The translations under genes and the position numbers were made by a program. The notes under the pieces are model-generated. The model did no database searches. It was not told the origin of the DNA and saw nothing but the letters and a program-made list of their open reading frames with translations. 64,000 bases of DNA from Albula goreensis (taxonomy: Eukaryota > Chordata > Actinopteri > Albuliformes > Albulidae): NCBI GenBank assembly GCA_022829145.1, contig CM040742.1:10169131-10233130 (forward strand), written 5' to 3'. Below are positions 12,033 to 24,759 of the stretch, one piece after another. Within the stretch, counting starts at the first letter, position 1, and each line of letters opens with the position of its first letter.

Positions 12033-12750
12033 TGCACAGGGTGTCTGTTCATCACCGTGGACAGGAAAGACTGGGTTAGTTTGAAGACAGATTAGTGATC
12101 AGAGACAGGAAACTGAGGTTTCATTAAACAACAAAATGAGTGGCGCTACCATAAGCTATCAACATCACATAGATGTGAACCAATCACTGAGCTTTTCTGT
12201 GGAAAGCACAAGGAGTAACTTTTAACACTTGTTTTTCCAGCCATGGTAGTGACCAGTGGTCAGGCTACAGATGGAGGGAGAGGAGGATGAAAGAGGGAGA
12301 GAGAGATTGGTGAAAGAAATAGAGGCAGAGAAAGCGAGGGTGAAGGAGTAAGACTACCACACACGTGTGTGTTCTTTCTCTAAGAGGATTGTATGATCGG
12401 ACAGAGTTGTGCTTGTATGTGTGTGTGCATGTGTGTGTTCCTGCTTTTGGGTTTTGTGTAGACAGATAAATGGAGGTTAGTACTGTTACAGTGCACCCAG
12501 GGATTCTCTTGAAGGGGTAACGTTTTAAAAGAAACATTACCAAACAAACAAAAAGGAGTGTTCTGGCTGAGTCAGTGTTGCCTAGATTTAATGTGTGTGT
12601 GTGTGTGTTTGTGTATGAGTGTGTAAGGGGCATATTTAGTGTGTGTGTGTGTGTTTGTGTGTGTGTATGTGTGTGTGTAAGGGACATACTAAGAATATAT
12701 GTGAGTGTAATAGGGGTCTCAGAATGTCCATGGGATGAAGGATCAGTCCT
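10021..12750. other. spag7-slc25a11 interval, includes slc25a11 3' UTR
   Basis: No coding gene is supported. Candidate minus-strand AATAAA poly(A) signals for slc25a11 lie at 11331-11336 and around 11153-11160, roughly 1.4-1.6 kb past its stop. The stretch also has a poly(T) run at about 11574-11602 and short CA/TG tracts near 12001-12028 and 12590-12680. Some of the short open frames are microsatellite artefacts. Confidence 0.5.
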
Positions 12751-13160
12751 CTAAGAGTCCAGGAAGTAGATCTTGTAGAACTTGTTCATCTGCTCCAGGA
12801 AGATGAAGGTGAGCACGGTGTGGGGGCCCAGCCGGGCGTAGTACGGAGTGAAGCCTTCCACAGGCTGAAGAAACCCTCATTCCTGATCACCTTCAACAGC
12901 ACATCCTACAGGAGAGAGGGAGAGAGAGAGGGAGACAGGAAGAAGATGACAGAGACTCGGGTAGGTGCCTCATATTGGTAGAGGCTGAGGGGAGTTATGG
13001 AAAATAATATCATTATATGGACAGACAGACAGACAGACAGACAGACTCACCAGCCCGTTCTTGTACTCTGGTTTGCCATCAATCATCCTCATGTTCTGGA
13101 TCCTGTACAGGAGAGACAGACACACGGACAGGTCAAACCCACTGCAGGACAAAGCACTAT

Positions 13161-13193
<33 letters not shown>

Positions 13194-14125
13194 CAGACAG
13201 AGAGAGATAAACCTCCTTGTGTTATTTGGGGCAGAGGTTAAAGAGGAACAAGGTAACTTCTCACTATCACAGAGCAAGCCAAAAAAGAGCAAAACTGCCT
13301 TTTAAATACCATCCAATTGATAACAACAGATGGACACAGAGGAAAGAGACATCTGAGAAAGAGAGGGACAGGGAGAAAAGAAGAGAGAGGGAGAGAGAGG
13401 AAGAGCAATACCCTCACCTACATGAGTGACAGATGGACAGAGAAGGAGGGACAGACAGAGAGACGCACCTTGTCTTCACAATGTCCACTGGCATGGACGC
13501 TGCGGTGGTGACCAGTCCACTGATCATGCTGGCACAGAAGTGGCACAGAATGTCATCTCCGAAATAACCTGAGAGAAAACGCAACATCGTTATTGAAATA
13601 CAGAACGCCATCACAGAAATGCAGAATATCTGGGAAAAAGGACATTATAACAGAAAAACCTTGAGGGTGAATCGGTGAAATTCAGAATTTTACCACCAAT
13701 ATATGGAAGATTACAAATGAGAACCTAAATAACCATTATTAAAAATGGACTCATAATTCTGAGAATACCCTGAGAGAAAAGACATTTAAACATAACTGAA
13801 TTTCATTGAAAGCGAGAAGCAAGTGGGTGGGTATTACAGAGAACAAATGGGCAAGGCTCCAAGTTTGCAACGGCAGGGTTGTGAAGAAGAGAGGGCAGGG
13901 TTAAGGCAGATGAGAGGGCGGGGTTAAGGCAGATGTGGTTGGGCATTGGCTGGGGACTGGCAGGATGGTTGTGGAGTCTTACCTGTGTCTAGAAGGGCCT
14001 GTTTAGACTGGGAGTAGGATGCCAGCTGGGCAGCGTTCACTACCACAGCCCGAGCCATGGTGGGGATGCAGCCCTGATACACACAGATAAACACAGTCAT
14101 ACACACATATACACAAATACGCACA

Positions 14126-14203
<78 letters not shown>

Positions 14204-17200
14204 CACACATACAACAGCACTGAAACACAGTCATATACACACATATACACAAATACACACACACACACATATATATATATACAGATAAACACAGTCATAC
14301 ACACACATACACAAATGCACACAAATATATATACAACAGCCCTGAAACACACAGATAAACACACTCATACACACATATATACATGCGCACACACAGATAA
14401 CAAATTTGAGAAAGAGAGAGAGAGTGAGAGAGAGAGCTTGCTCACCCTCCAGAGTGTGGGGATGCCCTCCTCACGGGTGATCCTGATCAGGGCATTAAAC
14501 ACATTACTGTACCCCCTCCTCTGATCCGGGGGCAGGCTGGGGGAGAGAGGGAGGGGTTACTCAAACACCAAACCAATCAGCACCTTCTGATTCATTGAAT
14601 AAATTTACCTCATAATTAAAGTACAACACAATCACTGGTAGAACTAAAAACTCACACTCTATTTCAAATTCTGTATGAAATTTATGTCCATCCCTAAACT
14701 AAAACTCAATCTTGCATCAACAAGCTTTAAGTACACAGTGTTCTGAAAACATATATATGTCATAGAGTCACAAGACATTCACTGGACAAAAATTCAAGCT
14801 TTCTAATCATCAATTTCTATTTGTCGGACTCAGAAGTGTCCAAAAAGGACACATGATGGATATTTTATAATGCTGAATGTGTAAAGCTGATCTGAGTTCA
14901 GTGGTCCCTCCCCCTCACCGGCCATCGGCGGTCATTCGGATGAGGGCCACCTCTGCGGGGGTCCCCACAAAAGCGCCAGTGGCCCCCGCGGTCATGCCGA
15001 TCAGTGCCTTCATGAAGAAGTTTGGGGGTGTCCCGTCAGCCTTGGTCATGCGCTCAAACAGCACGGTGTAGATCCCCAGCCGAGTGGTGGTGTAGGTGGC
15101 CTGTCTCAGTAGCCCTGCGGAAAGGCTGGGTGGCCCGGGGGGGGAGAGTAAATGGGGTTATTTCACCGTGAAGCAGTGTGATTCATCCACCATAACGGTG
15201 TTAGATATGTGGTTTATACTTGTCAGATGGTCAGGTTTTGTGACTTACCTGCTGTAAATGCAGTTGTGTAATGGTAAAATGCAGGTTGTTTTATGCTTAA
15301 CTGAAGCTTTTAGGTAGGCATGGCGTTTTATGTGGGGTAGAAAAGGTTGCTTTATGGTTAAGTGGTTTACTCACTCTAGATGCTGTTGTTTTACAGTAAA
15401 GCTCACAGCAGTTTATCCAGTGCACATTTGATTAAGGTATAGCACTGTGGTTGTTTTGAGTTTAAAGGGAGTTGTTTACCTGGTGTAAATATGGTTGTTT
15501 TATGGTAAAATGCAGCTGTTTACCAGGTTTGAACTTTACGGTAAATAACTCTGGAGTGGTTTAGTGCTTAAACATGGTTACTCGGTTACTCACCCGGTGT
15601 AGATGCCGCCGACTCCCTCGTTGCGCAGGATGCTGGCTAGCGCATGCAGGCTGGTCTTGTACTCACGTGCCTTCGAACCCTGACCGCTCAGCTGCATGCG
15701 GTTCTTCACCAGGTCCAGAGGCTGCACAAACACCGTCGCCCCCATCCTGCACAGACAAGACAAAAAGATGGAGAGCTTATAATACTGCAGGTTAATGACG
15801 GGTAATTATTAAGTATCAGGACCCCAAACATTTGTGAAGCTGCAATCAGCTGTCTGTCACCTCTTTCAACCAATCAAAAAGTGTTGTTATTTACATCATC
15901 TCAATCAGTTAGGTTGCTAATTGTAGCTCTGTAGCAGCGTGGTACTCTATTTTACTTAAAATTGCTTAAGTGTAACGTTACAAAAACTGACCTAGTAAAC
16001 AGGACCCTTTGTCAGCCAGATCTGATCACAGTCAATTCACAAATCTCTACAAACATAGCAACAATTGCATCAAGTTTTGCTCCAGTTACTACAGTTACTC
16101 ATGGCAGCCAAACCCTCATACTCAGTCACTTGTGCTTACTGAAGGGCTACAGATGCTGGTGCACCACACATACACATCCAGCTCAGCAAACAGCTAGGCT
16201 AGGGAACAAAGACAGATACATAAAACTCAACAAGAAACTAGGCCAGGTTACAAAGGAACACTTTAGGCTTGGGCTGGCAAACCCTGATACTGGAGAACTA
16301 CAGGGTGAGATTGGTTTTTGTTTTGACCTTAAAAGGAACAACTAATTCAGACTCAAAAATGAGCTGAGGTGAGTTAAACTGTATAACTGATCAACTAACT
16401 ACTGTGTAAAAGGAAAAACCTTGAAGCTCCGCAAGCCCTGTAGCTCTCCTGGTCCAGGGCTGAAGTAGTCAGTGTTATCCAGTCAGCAGAGGAAATGAAC
16501 TGAAATTCAATTTCAATTTTTTCAATTTGAAAAAACTACCCACAATGCTTTATGGGCATATGCCGCAGTTACTGATTGAATAGGATTTAAACTCATTTTC
16601 AGAGGTGTTTCAATAAATATATAGGGGCACCAACCCTGAGGATGGCCGCTGATGGGTGACGATGCTGAGGATCATGGGATGTGTAAAATGTCTAAGGTTC
16701 AAGGTTCTCTATACAAAACACAGTAAAGTACAGATACAAAGTCAAACATGCAGGGAAATAAAGGGGATGCTCAGATGCTGTGTGAGAATATAAGATAAAA
16801 GGAGTAAAAATTTCAAAAGTAAAAAATGCCATTGATGAGGCTGTCGGTGTGCTTCGACCGTAGTGTGTACTGTGATGAGGTGGTTCTGTATTTATGGAAT
16901 ATTACCTTTATAAAGCCATAAACGCTGCCTCTACCCTTACACTAAGACACTGAGACATAGGAAGTGGGAGGACAAACACATTTCAGGGGACAAAGGAATG
17001 AGTTATGGGAAGTATAAATATATACACATAATGATGTATACAAATACATACAAAAACCTTCAACAAACATGCACGTTCATACACACAAGCACCTGCCAAA
17101 CACATATCCACACATACGGGCATTATGCGTCTGTCACACACACAAAAGCAAATACTCACACCCACACATGCACATACAGACTGTAGAAAGGTGAGGTGCA

Positions 17201-18657
17201 AAGGGAGTGTTGACAGTACTCCTTATCAAAGTGAGCAGCGTCAGACCAAAAGGTGAAAGAGCATGGATAAACATCAGCTGGATCAGCTCCCACCCCTGCC
17301 CTGGCCCCGCCCCCAGGCGCACATCAAACCGCTCATTCTGAGGCTTCACTTCCACCAAACCTGTGCCTAAACCAATGTGCCCATCCCCAGCCAGCCCCAC
17401 TCCCCAGGTTGGCCCTTTGCAGCGTACATTTTACACTTAAATGCCTTTCTGCATATACACTGAGAAATTCATCACCTGCTTTTTGTGATGCCAGGTTGTC
17501 ACTTTTACTGTTTCTCACATACATACTGACACTCACATGAATAAGACTGTTATGCTTTCCTTCAAAGAGAATTTGGCGAGTTGATTTTCACGATTGCGTT
17601 GGTGAAGGTGAAAATGAACGTTTTGATTTAATTTTATGTTAAGGAGAAATGTTGACTGATTCCTGGCTACAGTTATTTCTAGTGCACTACAGCAAGAGCA
17701 GTAGTAAGTGTGGAAATGAATGTTCTGAATGCAGTGGCACTAGTAGTAGCTACGTCGAGTTACTTCCATACATAATTTGCCAAGAGACATTTAGAGGCAG
17801 GCCAGAAGATACAGTTACAAAGGGGGCTGGGTGGTGGGGGTTAAAGCCGAATGAAGTACCGCCCCCGCCCAAGAACAGGGTTCTTCAAATCGAAATCTCT
17901 GCAAGAATGTCAGGAGGGCGGTCTAAACGCTGGCAGATTAAACTGCAGTTTGTCGCGCAGGAGTTTAGCTACGTGACATGTGTAGCTAAATCACCTTAAA
18001 CCTCAAACGTTTATGTTTGACCAAGTATTGGACGTATTAGTATGGCTGCAGTACAGGACAGGCAGTTTTACATACATACACACATACGTAATTACATAAC
18101 AACATGACATTGACACATACACAAACAGAACTCGGAAGTTCAGCCACAGTACCACGACTTCATGGCCATTGTGCCAAGATGTATTTGGCCGTGATACGTT
18201 TTTTTATTTTTCAGCACACAGAAGAACTAGTCAATTTAAATAATGAGGTTACAACTGTCAGGTAGCTGGCAAACCATTTGACGTTGAATGAAACGCATCT
18301 TAGCTTTAGCTGGCTAGATCCATTGTAAGCAGTTGACAGACCATCAAACATCAGCGATGTCACTACCAGGCACATGTGAGCTCATACGCTAGCTAATAAA
18401 CTAGCTCGTTTCATTCAGGTTTATATCTCAGGGTATTGCATGACTGACCAGCTAAATGCATGCGATCTTTCTGGATTTACAGGACATCAACCTGGTTAGA
18501 CAGCATTCGACTAGTGACCCTCACAACATCCTCGCGTTTCCGAGAGGACTAGGTTCATGTCAAATAGATGAATCGATGCTTACCCGGCCAGCCCCCCAAA
18601 GAGGAACTTAATAGACTTGGGAGAGGTCTTCGGTTTTGGGTTGGCCGCGGCTGCCAT
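12751..18657 (-). CDS. slc25a11: Mitochondrial 2-oxoglutarate/malate carrier, eight exons, frameshifted last exon
   Basis: Exons in transcript order are 18584-18657, 15594-15746, 14919-15125, 14446-14536, 13983-14073, 13469-13568, 13051-13102 and 12751-12905. The product exchanges 2-oxoglutarate for malate across the inner mitochondrial membrane (malate-aspartate shuttle). The start KTSPKSIKFLFGGLAG and the three carrier-repeat signatures PLDLVKNR (about residue 34), PAEVALIR (132) and PVDIVKTR (232) identify SLC25A11. Six transmembrane helices are expected from the family. The exons total 923 nt, one short of a multiple of three. In the last exon a base is missing after SLWK (about 12854), so the literal frame adds 22 unrelated residues and stops, losing the final 34. 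Conservation resumes immediately as FTPYYARLGPHTVL in the next frame. Allowing for that base the product is 307 aa (human 314). All splice sites look sound. Confidence 0.96.
12854..12855 (-). other. slc25a11: Single-base deletion (frameshift) in slc25a11 exon 8
   Basis: On the minus strand the sequence reads TGGAAGGCTTCACT where the invariant family residues Trp-Lys-Gly-Phe-Thr need one more G. Conserved coding sequence continues in the shifted frame to a natural stop at 12751-12753. The seven other exons are undamaged, so a sequencing or assembly error in a G run is more likely than a pseudogene. Confidence 0.9.
13019..13046. repeat. (ACAG)n microsatellite in slc25a11 intron 7
   Basis: About seven tandem copies of a tetranucleotide end only a few bases from the splice donor of exon 7 (13049-13050 on the plus strand), so length variation occurs right next to the splice site. 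Confidence 0.85.
14126..14202. repeat. (CA)n followed by (TA)n in slc25a11 intron 4
   Basis: About 64 bp of CA is followed by about 12 bp of TA, then interrupted CA-rich sequence to about 14395. Open frames spanning it are artefacts apart from the real exon at 13983-14073. Confidence 0.9.
15747..18583 (-). other. slc25a11 intron 1 (2.8 kb)
   Basis: This is the largest slc25a11 intron. It contains no supported gene, an imperfect foldback at about 16263-16467 and a CA-rich stretch at 17030-17190. Confidence 0.8.
16263..16467. repeat. Imperfect inverted-repeat (MITE-like) element
   Basis: The left arm contains AACCCTGATACTGGAGAAC...TACAGGGT. The right arm, reverse-complemented, contains GCCCTGGACCAGGAGAGC...TACAGGGC. 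Together they form a degenerate palindrome with a loop of about 120 bp. Target duplications are not clear. Confidence 0.4.
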
Positions 18658-19139
18658 GGTTGTGCAGTTAGTCCCTGGAAACTGTAGCTAACCCAAACCC
18701 TTAGGGCCCCCTCTGAACTGGTCCACCACTGTGTCTGAGGCAAGGTGACACTCGGGGGCCGAGTACGCAAAAAGATGCTGGCTGCTCCAATCAGAGGGGA
18801 GAATAGAGTATACGAAGGCGGGCGCGTAAAAATGACGCAAGAAATGCGCGCAGTGATTATCTTAAAGGGGTATTCAGAGGATTTATTATAGTTAACACAC
18901 AAGACAACACAAACAGGTTAGAAAGCCTACAGGACAGAAATAGTTTAAAGCTTATTGAAGCTAACTTTTCTGTCCTTTTGATAGAATGTATCTTTTTGTA
19001 AGTGACTCTTTGGTGGAATTTTTCTGTTATTTCAAGTCCATAACAAATTAAATTAAATTCTAATGAATTCAACTACAACCTAGTTTGTATTACAACTCTG
19101 TGGAACCCGTTAACCAAATGAACCCTTTATAGATTAATT

Positions 19140-19345
19140 TTGGACTACTGGGAAGGGCGGTCTATCCTATGGTGCACATAAACCCCAATGCCCCAGTGCA
19201 GGGATTAGGACACTGCACAGCAGAACATGCCATTTTATAGATTAGATGATAACCAATGGTCCTGAATCACAGCAGTCATTAAAGATCCTAAGTCTCTTAT
19301 TGTAAAGAGTAGAGGGTTCCCAGCTATCCTGCAGAATCCTCCACT
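19140..19345 (+). repeat. Degenerate fish retroposon tail
   Basis: The phrase order 'gtcctgaatcacagcagtc', 'attaaagatccta' and 'gtaaagagtagagggttcc' matches a dispersed teleost repeat. It appears to belong to the same broad family as the segments at 8749-8960 and 34260-34620. It is strongly diverged, so it is an old insertion. Confidence 0.4.
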
Positions 19346-20349
19346 TTCCAAACTGCCACCTATTCTTATTTTAGTTTTAATGGTACAATAAATCCCTCTT
19401 CTGTCTTTGCAATAAGTGCCAAGGTATTTATAATGGTCAACTTAAGTCAGAACCTTGGTTTATTTTATGCTCGGAAAGATGATTCAGTACATCACTCTAC
19501 TGTGGTATTGGGTTTATGTTTGGTCCAGTAGGACCATTCCCTTCTACCACTATGCTTCAAACTGTGCAATTCATTCACTCTAACAGGAGTGCCCTTGTTT
19601 TTTTCTTATTAAGAGTTTTTACATGCTGTAATACAGCAGATATTGTTTGAATTAACATACAATTTAGGCCTCCCAGTGTTATTAATTCTAAATGGTATGA
19701 CACATAGATGATGGCGTAAGGTTAAAAGTTGAATTGAAAGATTAATTATTTAATGCTAAAAAATGTCATAGAAGCATTCTGCAGCAGAGACTGTATTTTA
19801 TGTTGCCCTTGAGATACTATTCATGGACTTCACATTTTGCTTGAGTGTTGAGTCAGAATTTTACTGCAGTGACCTGTTTTGATCTCTGTCCACCAGATGG
19901 CAATATTGTGTACATTGAATGTTTGGGCCCCAAACCTCTTCTGTAGAGAATATTGCATTACTAATTTGAGGAGGCAGCAAATCAGGCACCAAGTACACAG
20001 ACAGACAGACAGATAGACAGACAGTTCATAATAAAGCAAACCCCTCTGTCAGTGCCTCCAGTTTTGCATTTGCCATATTGCCCTGTTGTGTGAGTCTTGT
20101 TTAGCCCTGTTTCTATGTGTCAGTTTTTATGTTTGTATTTAATATAATTTTTACATTGCAAAGAATAGAGACTGTCGATATGCTATCCTAGGTGATGGAG
20201 TAATACATTCTGTCATATGTAACATTGTGGTGGGTGACTTGCAGGAGGTGTGTGGTTATTCTGTGGATAAAGACAGCATGCCAGGCAGTGTAAGCTACTT
20301 CAGGAGGACTTTTCTGAGCATCTTCAGTGTTACACTGCAGGAGTCATTT

Positions 20350-20519
<170 letters not shown>

Positions 20520-21694
20520 ACATGCCTCCCCCCAGACACACACACACAAAATTGCATACCTTCACCCACACTAACACACCCACATACACCCACACACCTG
20601 CACACTCAATCACATCACATGCACACACATACACATGTTTACACAAACACACTCTCTCACACACACCAACTCACCCACATCACACATTCACACATTTATA
20701 CAAATACACACGTACCCACTGACCAACACCACATAGTCACACACGAACTTGGATCATTTAGTCTTATTCATGCTCTGTTTACATTCTCAGAAGAACTCAT
20801 TCACATAATCTTTCACACATCCTCTCTCTCTTTCTCTCTCTCTCACACATTCACTGCATCCACGCATCCATTCTCACTGTGTCACCGGAGACCTAAGCAG
20901 ACAGATGTACTCACACTTTGGTTATTATGTGCCAAGCGCTGCATCTGGCTCTCATAACTGCCCTGATCAATCTGGCTTTGACAGGTCAGCCCAGTGTTTG
21001 CCTGTGTGTCTCAGCACTTTCGGTGCACTCAGACATGGCCTGTTATCGTAGCCATCACGGCAGTGGTGACAGGTATACTCTACATTTTAAAATCGGGGTT
21101 CCCACCCACAGTCCTGGGGGACTCCTTTGTATGCTTTTTTCTCAGCCATTATCCTGACTATGTAAGGTTGTTGAATTCATATTTCAGGTCAATAATTTTG
21201 AATGTTCAACCTCACAAATTTTAACATAACTCAGGTTTGGCTTGTTGCCCTTTTCTTTGACCTTTTGTTTCCAAAACAGATTTAGTTTCAATGGCTCATT
21301 GAGTTCAGCTGTATGTCTGTCAGTGAAACCTTTATAAAATGTGCCACCTTTAAGAGTGTTGCATTATGGACATGCTGATCCATTCCCCCAAAAGAGCACG
21401 CTCTCTTATGGACAACAGACTAGACACACTATACATTTAAAAAACACTTCAGTTTCTTCAGGGTATACGCATCTCAATAAAAACTGACTTCAGTCACTTT
21501 AAGGGCATATGCAGTTCAATAAAAATGACTGTAATCTCTTTAAGAACACAAGCTTTTCTATTTTAAAATGAAAAGACCATATCCAGGAGTATGTTTGCTT
21601 TTATCCAATAAAACAGAACATGCCACAAATCATGTTGTAATATAGGCTGTGTAGTTAATACGCATATCAAGTACGGAAATTAACAGTCACCAGA

Positions 21695-22545
21695 ACAAGT
21701 GTGTCCCAAACTCAAGTATGCGTCCAAGCAAGTACGCACAGAATTCACCTGAAGTTTTCTTCATGTACTTGGGAGGACTGAAAAACGTATGCATCAGAAC
21801 ATACACTATTCCTTCCCAGTGGTCATTGAGTTCTCAGAACTGACAGTGAAGAAGAATTTAAAATTTATAAATAAAACTATACCATTAACCATTCACAAAA
21901 AATATGTAGTGAACAACATTTTTTTCTGGAACAACATCGCTAGTTAGTGGTCAACATCAATTTCAGTTGCTGCTACAAGTCTAAACATTACCAAATTAAT
22001 TTCTTGCAAATGTCAGAAGAGATATGACGTGTTAATAGAAGTACTGCTGTGTCCCAGAAGAGCACTATGCCCTATTTCTAGCCGGTTTTTTAGTGCATAG
22101 TGCATGGTGTGGTTAATTTTTTTTTACACACTATGCACTAGATAGTACAAGTATATGCGCTAACAATGGTGGCAATCCGAAGTGTGGTTCGAATGGACAG
22201 TGTCGTCCCAAAATGCAATGCGAAGGAGGAAATGGGAAGGGAGGCACCTCCTGCAACCAAAAATTAAAAAAAAAAATAGCGGATGCTTTTCCGGATCATA
22301 AAGTACCATCAAGTGTGTTCACTCTTGTACACTAACTAGTGAAAACATGCACTTTCTAGAATGGTAAACAGTATATACTCAACAGTGTAGAGTACATAGT
22401 GCGCTTTTGGGACATGGGGGAATTTATCCATTCTTTGTACTTGCATACTAAATAGTCATACTATTTAGCATACTTGGATGTATGTACTAACAAGAACACA
22501 AGTATGCAAGTATGCAAATACACAGTTTGGGACACAGCCATAGTG
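21695..22545. mobile_element. Nested non-autonomous DNA transposon pair (MITE-like)
   Basis: The outer ends share TGTGTCCCAAACT as an inverted repeat (left near 21700; right near 22525 as AGTTTGGGACACA). Inside, a second segment from about 22046 to 22421 has ends CTGTGTCCCAGAAGAGCACTATG and, inverted, CATGTCCCAAAAGCGCACTATG. No transposase is encoded. 'GTGTCCCAAA' ends are common among small teleost DNA elements; I do not assign a superfamily because target duplications are unclear. Confidence 0.6.
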
Positions 22546-24565
22546 TCTGCCCTGATTGAATTGCCTGTACCCTGACAGAGACTGAGTGCGTTTGATTGAA
22601 TTCAGCCCCGTGTCCTCACCTGAACCTCTGCCAGGCACCCTGGAACTGGATGTGTGGAGTTACGGCCGTCGCATGTGAGTAAATCATGAACAGATCACAC
22701 ATTTTCCCAACAGACCATAACTCTGGCACGGTTACTTTGACAGCACACATCATAATTCTGCCAAGTCACACTAATGCTGTGTGAAAAGATCTGAAATACT
22801 GTTACAAACATATCTTTTAAAACACCATTTTTAACAGTACATTTTATATTTCCATTTCAATTGACCTAGTTTTAAAATATTTCTTTCTAAATTATTGGGA
22901 AGTTTGGACTGGGGACATTGTGTTTTCATGTGTTCCTGTGTGTGTGTGTGTGTGTGTGTGTGTTGGGGTTCAGACTTATTTCACAGCGTTCAGATAATTG
23001 AAGCGGCATATAGTGTGTGGTCATAAATCAAATGGCTTTTCCACTCAGGGTTTGATTTTGGTGCTTGAATTAGGCCAATAATTCCCTTGATTTTGAGTAT
23101 GAGTGTGTGTGTATCTCTTTCTCTGTACAGCTGGTTACACATTCACTTCCCCAAAATACAAATCCCCTTCTGCCTCCCTCTGAGGGGAGAGAGAGGAAGA
23201 GGGGAGAGATCTGGCAGAGGAGAGAACAGAAGGATGAAAACAGATGGAAAAGCAGGGGGATCCCGGATGAAAGAGTCGCACTTCATGTCTTAAAATACAA
23301 AGCAAAATATAAGGAATATGTCTTCAGACTCTTGTCGGAACATACAACATAAAAAAAACATCAGTTACTTCCATTTTCAAACGGGCATTTAAATAGTTAC
23401 GATGAAGATCATATTTTAAATAGGAAGTAAAAGTATACACTATTATTGCACTTAATTTAGGAAATGTGTTATTCATGCATCAAATATTAATTTAATATAG
23501 CATGTTAAGTTACTATGAAATGTATGCATACAATTATAAATATGTAACAATTCATATGCTCTGAAAATATATATTTCAACATAAACCAAAAAAAAAACAT
23601 ACAGCATAAATATTTCTTATATTTTGTATTTGACCGTTCCAAGTCCTCAAACTGTTCTGGGGGAAAGGAGGAAGAGGTGAAAACAGGAATGAGAGAAGGA
23701 GAGATGCTACAGAGTACTGGAGTATTTTGCTCAGTCTTTTGTGTTTCCTATTCAATTGAGTTGTTATTTTTCTACAGATATCTACCTAAAGACACAGGGA
23801 TTACATTATGAAAGTAGAGATTTTTTCTGATATTTTTTAAAGGCAGGCAAGATACATTCAATACAGGGCTGCTTTTTTTGCAGGACAGTAACATATGGGA
23901 CAGTTACACAGGCAAAGGTACAGTATCTGGGAGTGTAGTATGAGTTTATATACAAAGGCCAACTGATCGTCACTGGTGGTCCTGTAATTAGCATAGCATT
24001 AGCATGTTCCAAAGTTACTCTTTCATTGGAGGTTCCTATGTTATCTAGGTGCATTCGTAAATCTAATTTGACACTCCATCCCAAATCAGAGAGCACGCTG
24101 GGTTGAGGTGATTTTATAATATATGGCATGCAAATAATTCATTGCTATAGTCCCAATATCTACAAAAATAGTATAATATAGATATTAGTGAATGAAGAAA
24201 GGTTAGGCTGAGAACAAACTTCACCCTGAACACAGCAGCCTGCTCCCGTCGATGCTGGAGGAGGAGTCCATGACATGTGACTCCTTCTAGAGTGGAGTGC
24301 TCTGAAAAAATAAACTTACATTCTCGTAGTGTTCTGGATTTACAAACGGCCAATGGGAAACCAGAGTATGACTGAACACATGGAGTGACAGTTTATCAAC
24401 GCACCCACAATAACTACACAAAGCTTTCATAAAAACAGCATTACACTATTGTATGCCCTCCTATACACTCATAAGCACTTATTACAACTGTTATAGAGTG
24501 TTATGTTATCCCCAATGTCATAAGTAATGTTATCATGAAATTCTGAACTGGAACCTTTTATATAT

Positions 24566-24630
24566 ATTACAAGGTTGAGCTGTTGCGTCCTTATATGTGG
24601 CACACACATACACACACAATATTATATGTG

Positions 24631-24719
<89 letters not shown>

Positions 24720-24759
24720 CCACATATAAGGACGTGTCACACAGCTCAACTTTGTAATA
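24566..24759. repeat. Foldback with (TA)n core
   Basis: The left arm (about 24566-24604) contains ATTACAAGGTTGAGCTGT and CGTCCTTATATGTGGCAC. The right arm (about 24716-24759) carries the same blocks inverted. Between them lie a CA-rich spacer and about 80 bp of alternating TA (24635-24716). The whole could extrude as a cruciform. It is either a MITE expanded at its centre or a palindromic repeat. Confidence 0.75.

Noticed and set aside
12751-18657. slc25a11 as a processed or dead pseudogene
   Set aside because: It has introns, clean splice sites and conserved codons throughout; one missing base is better explained as an error or isolated variant.
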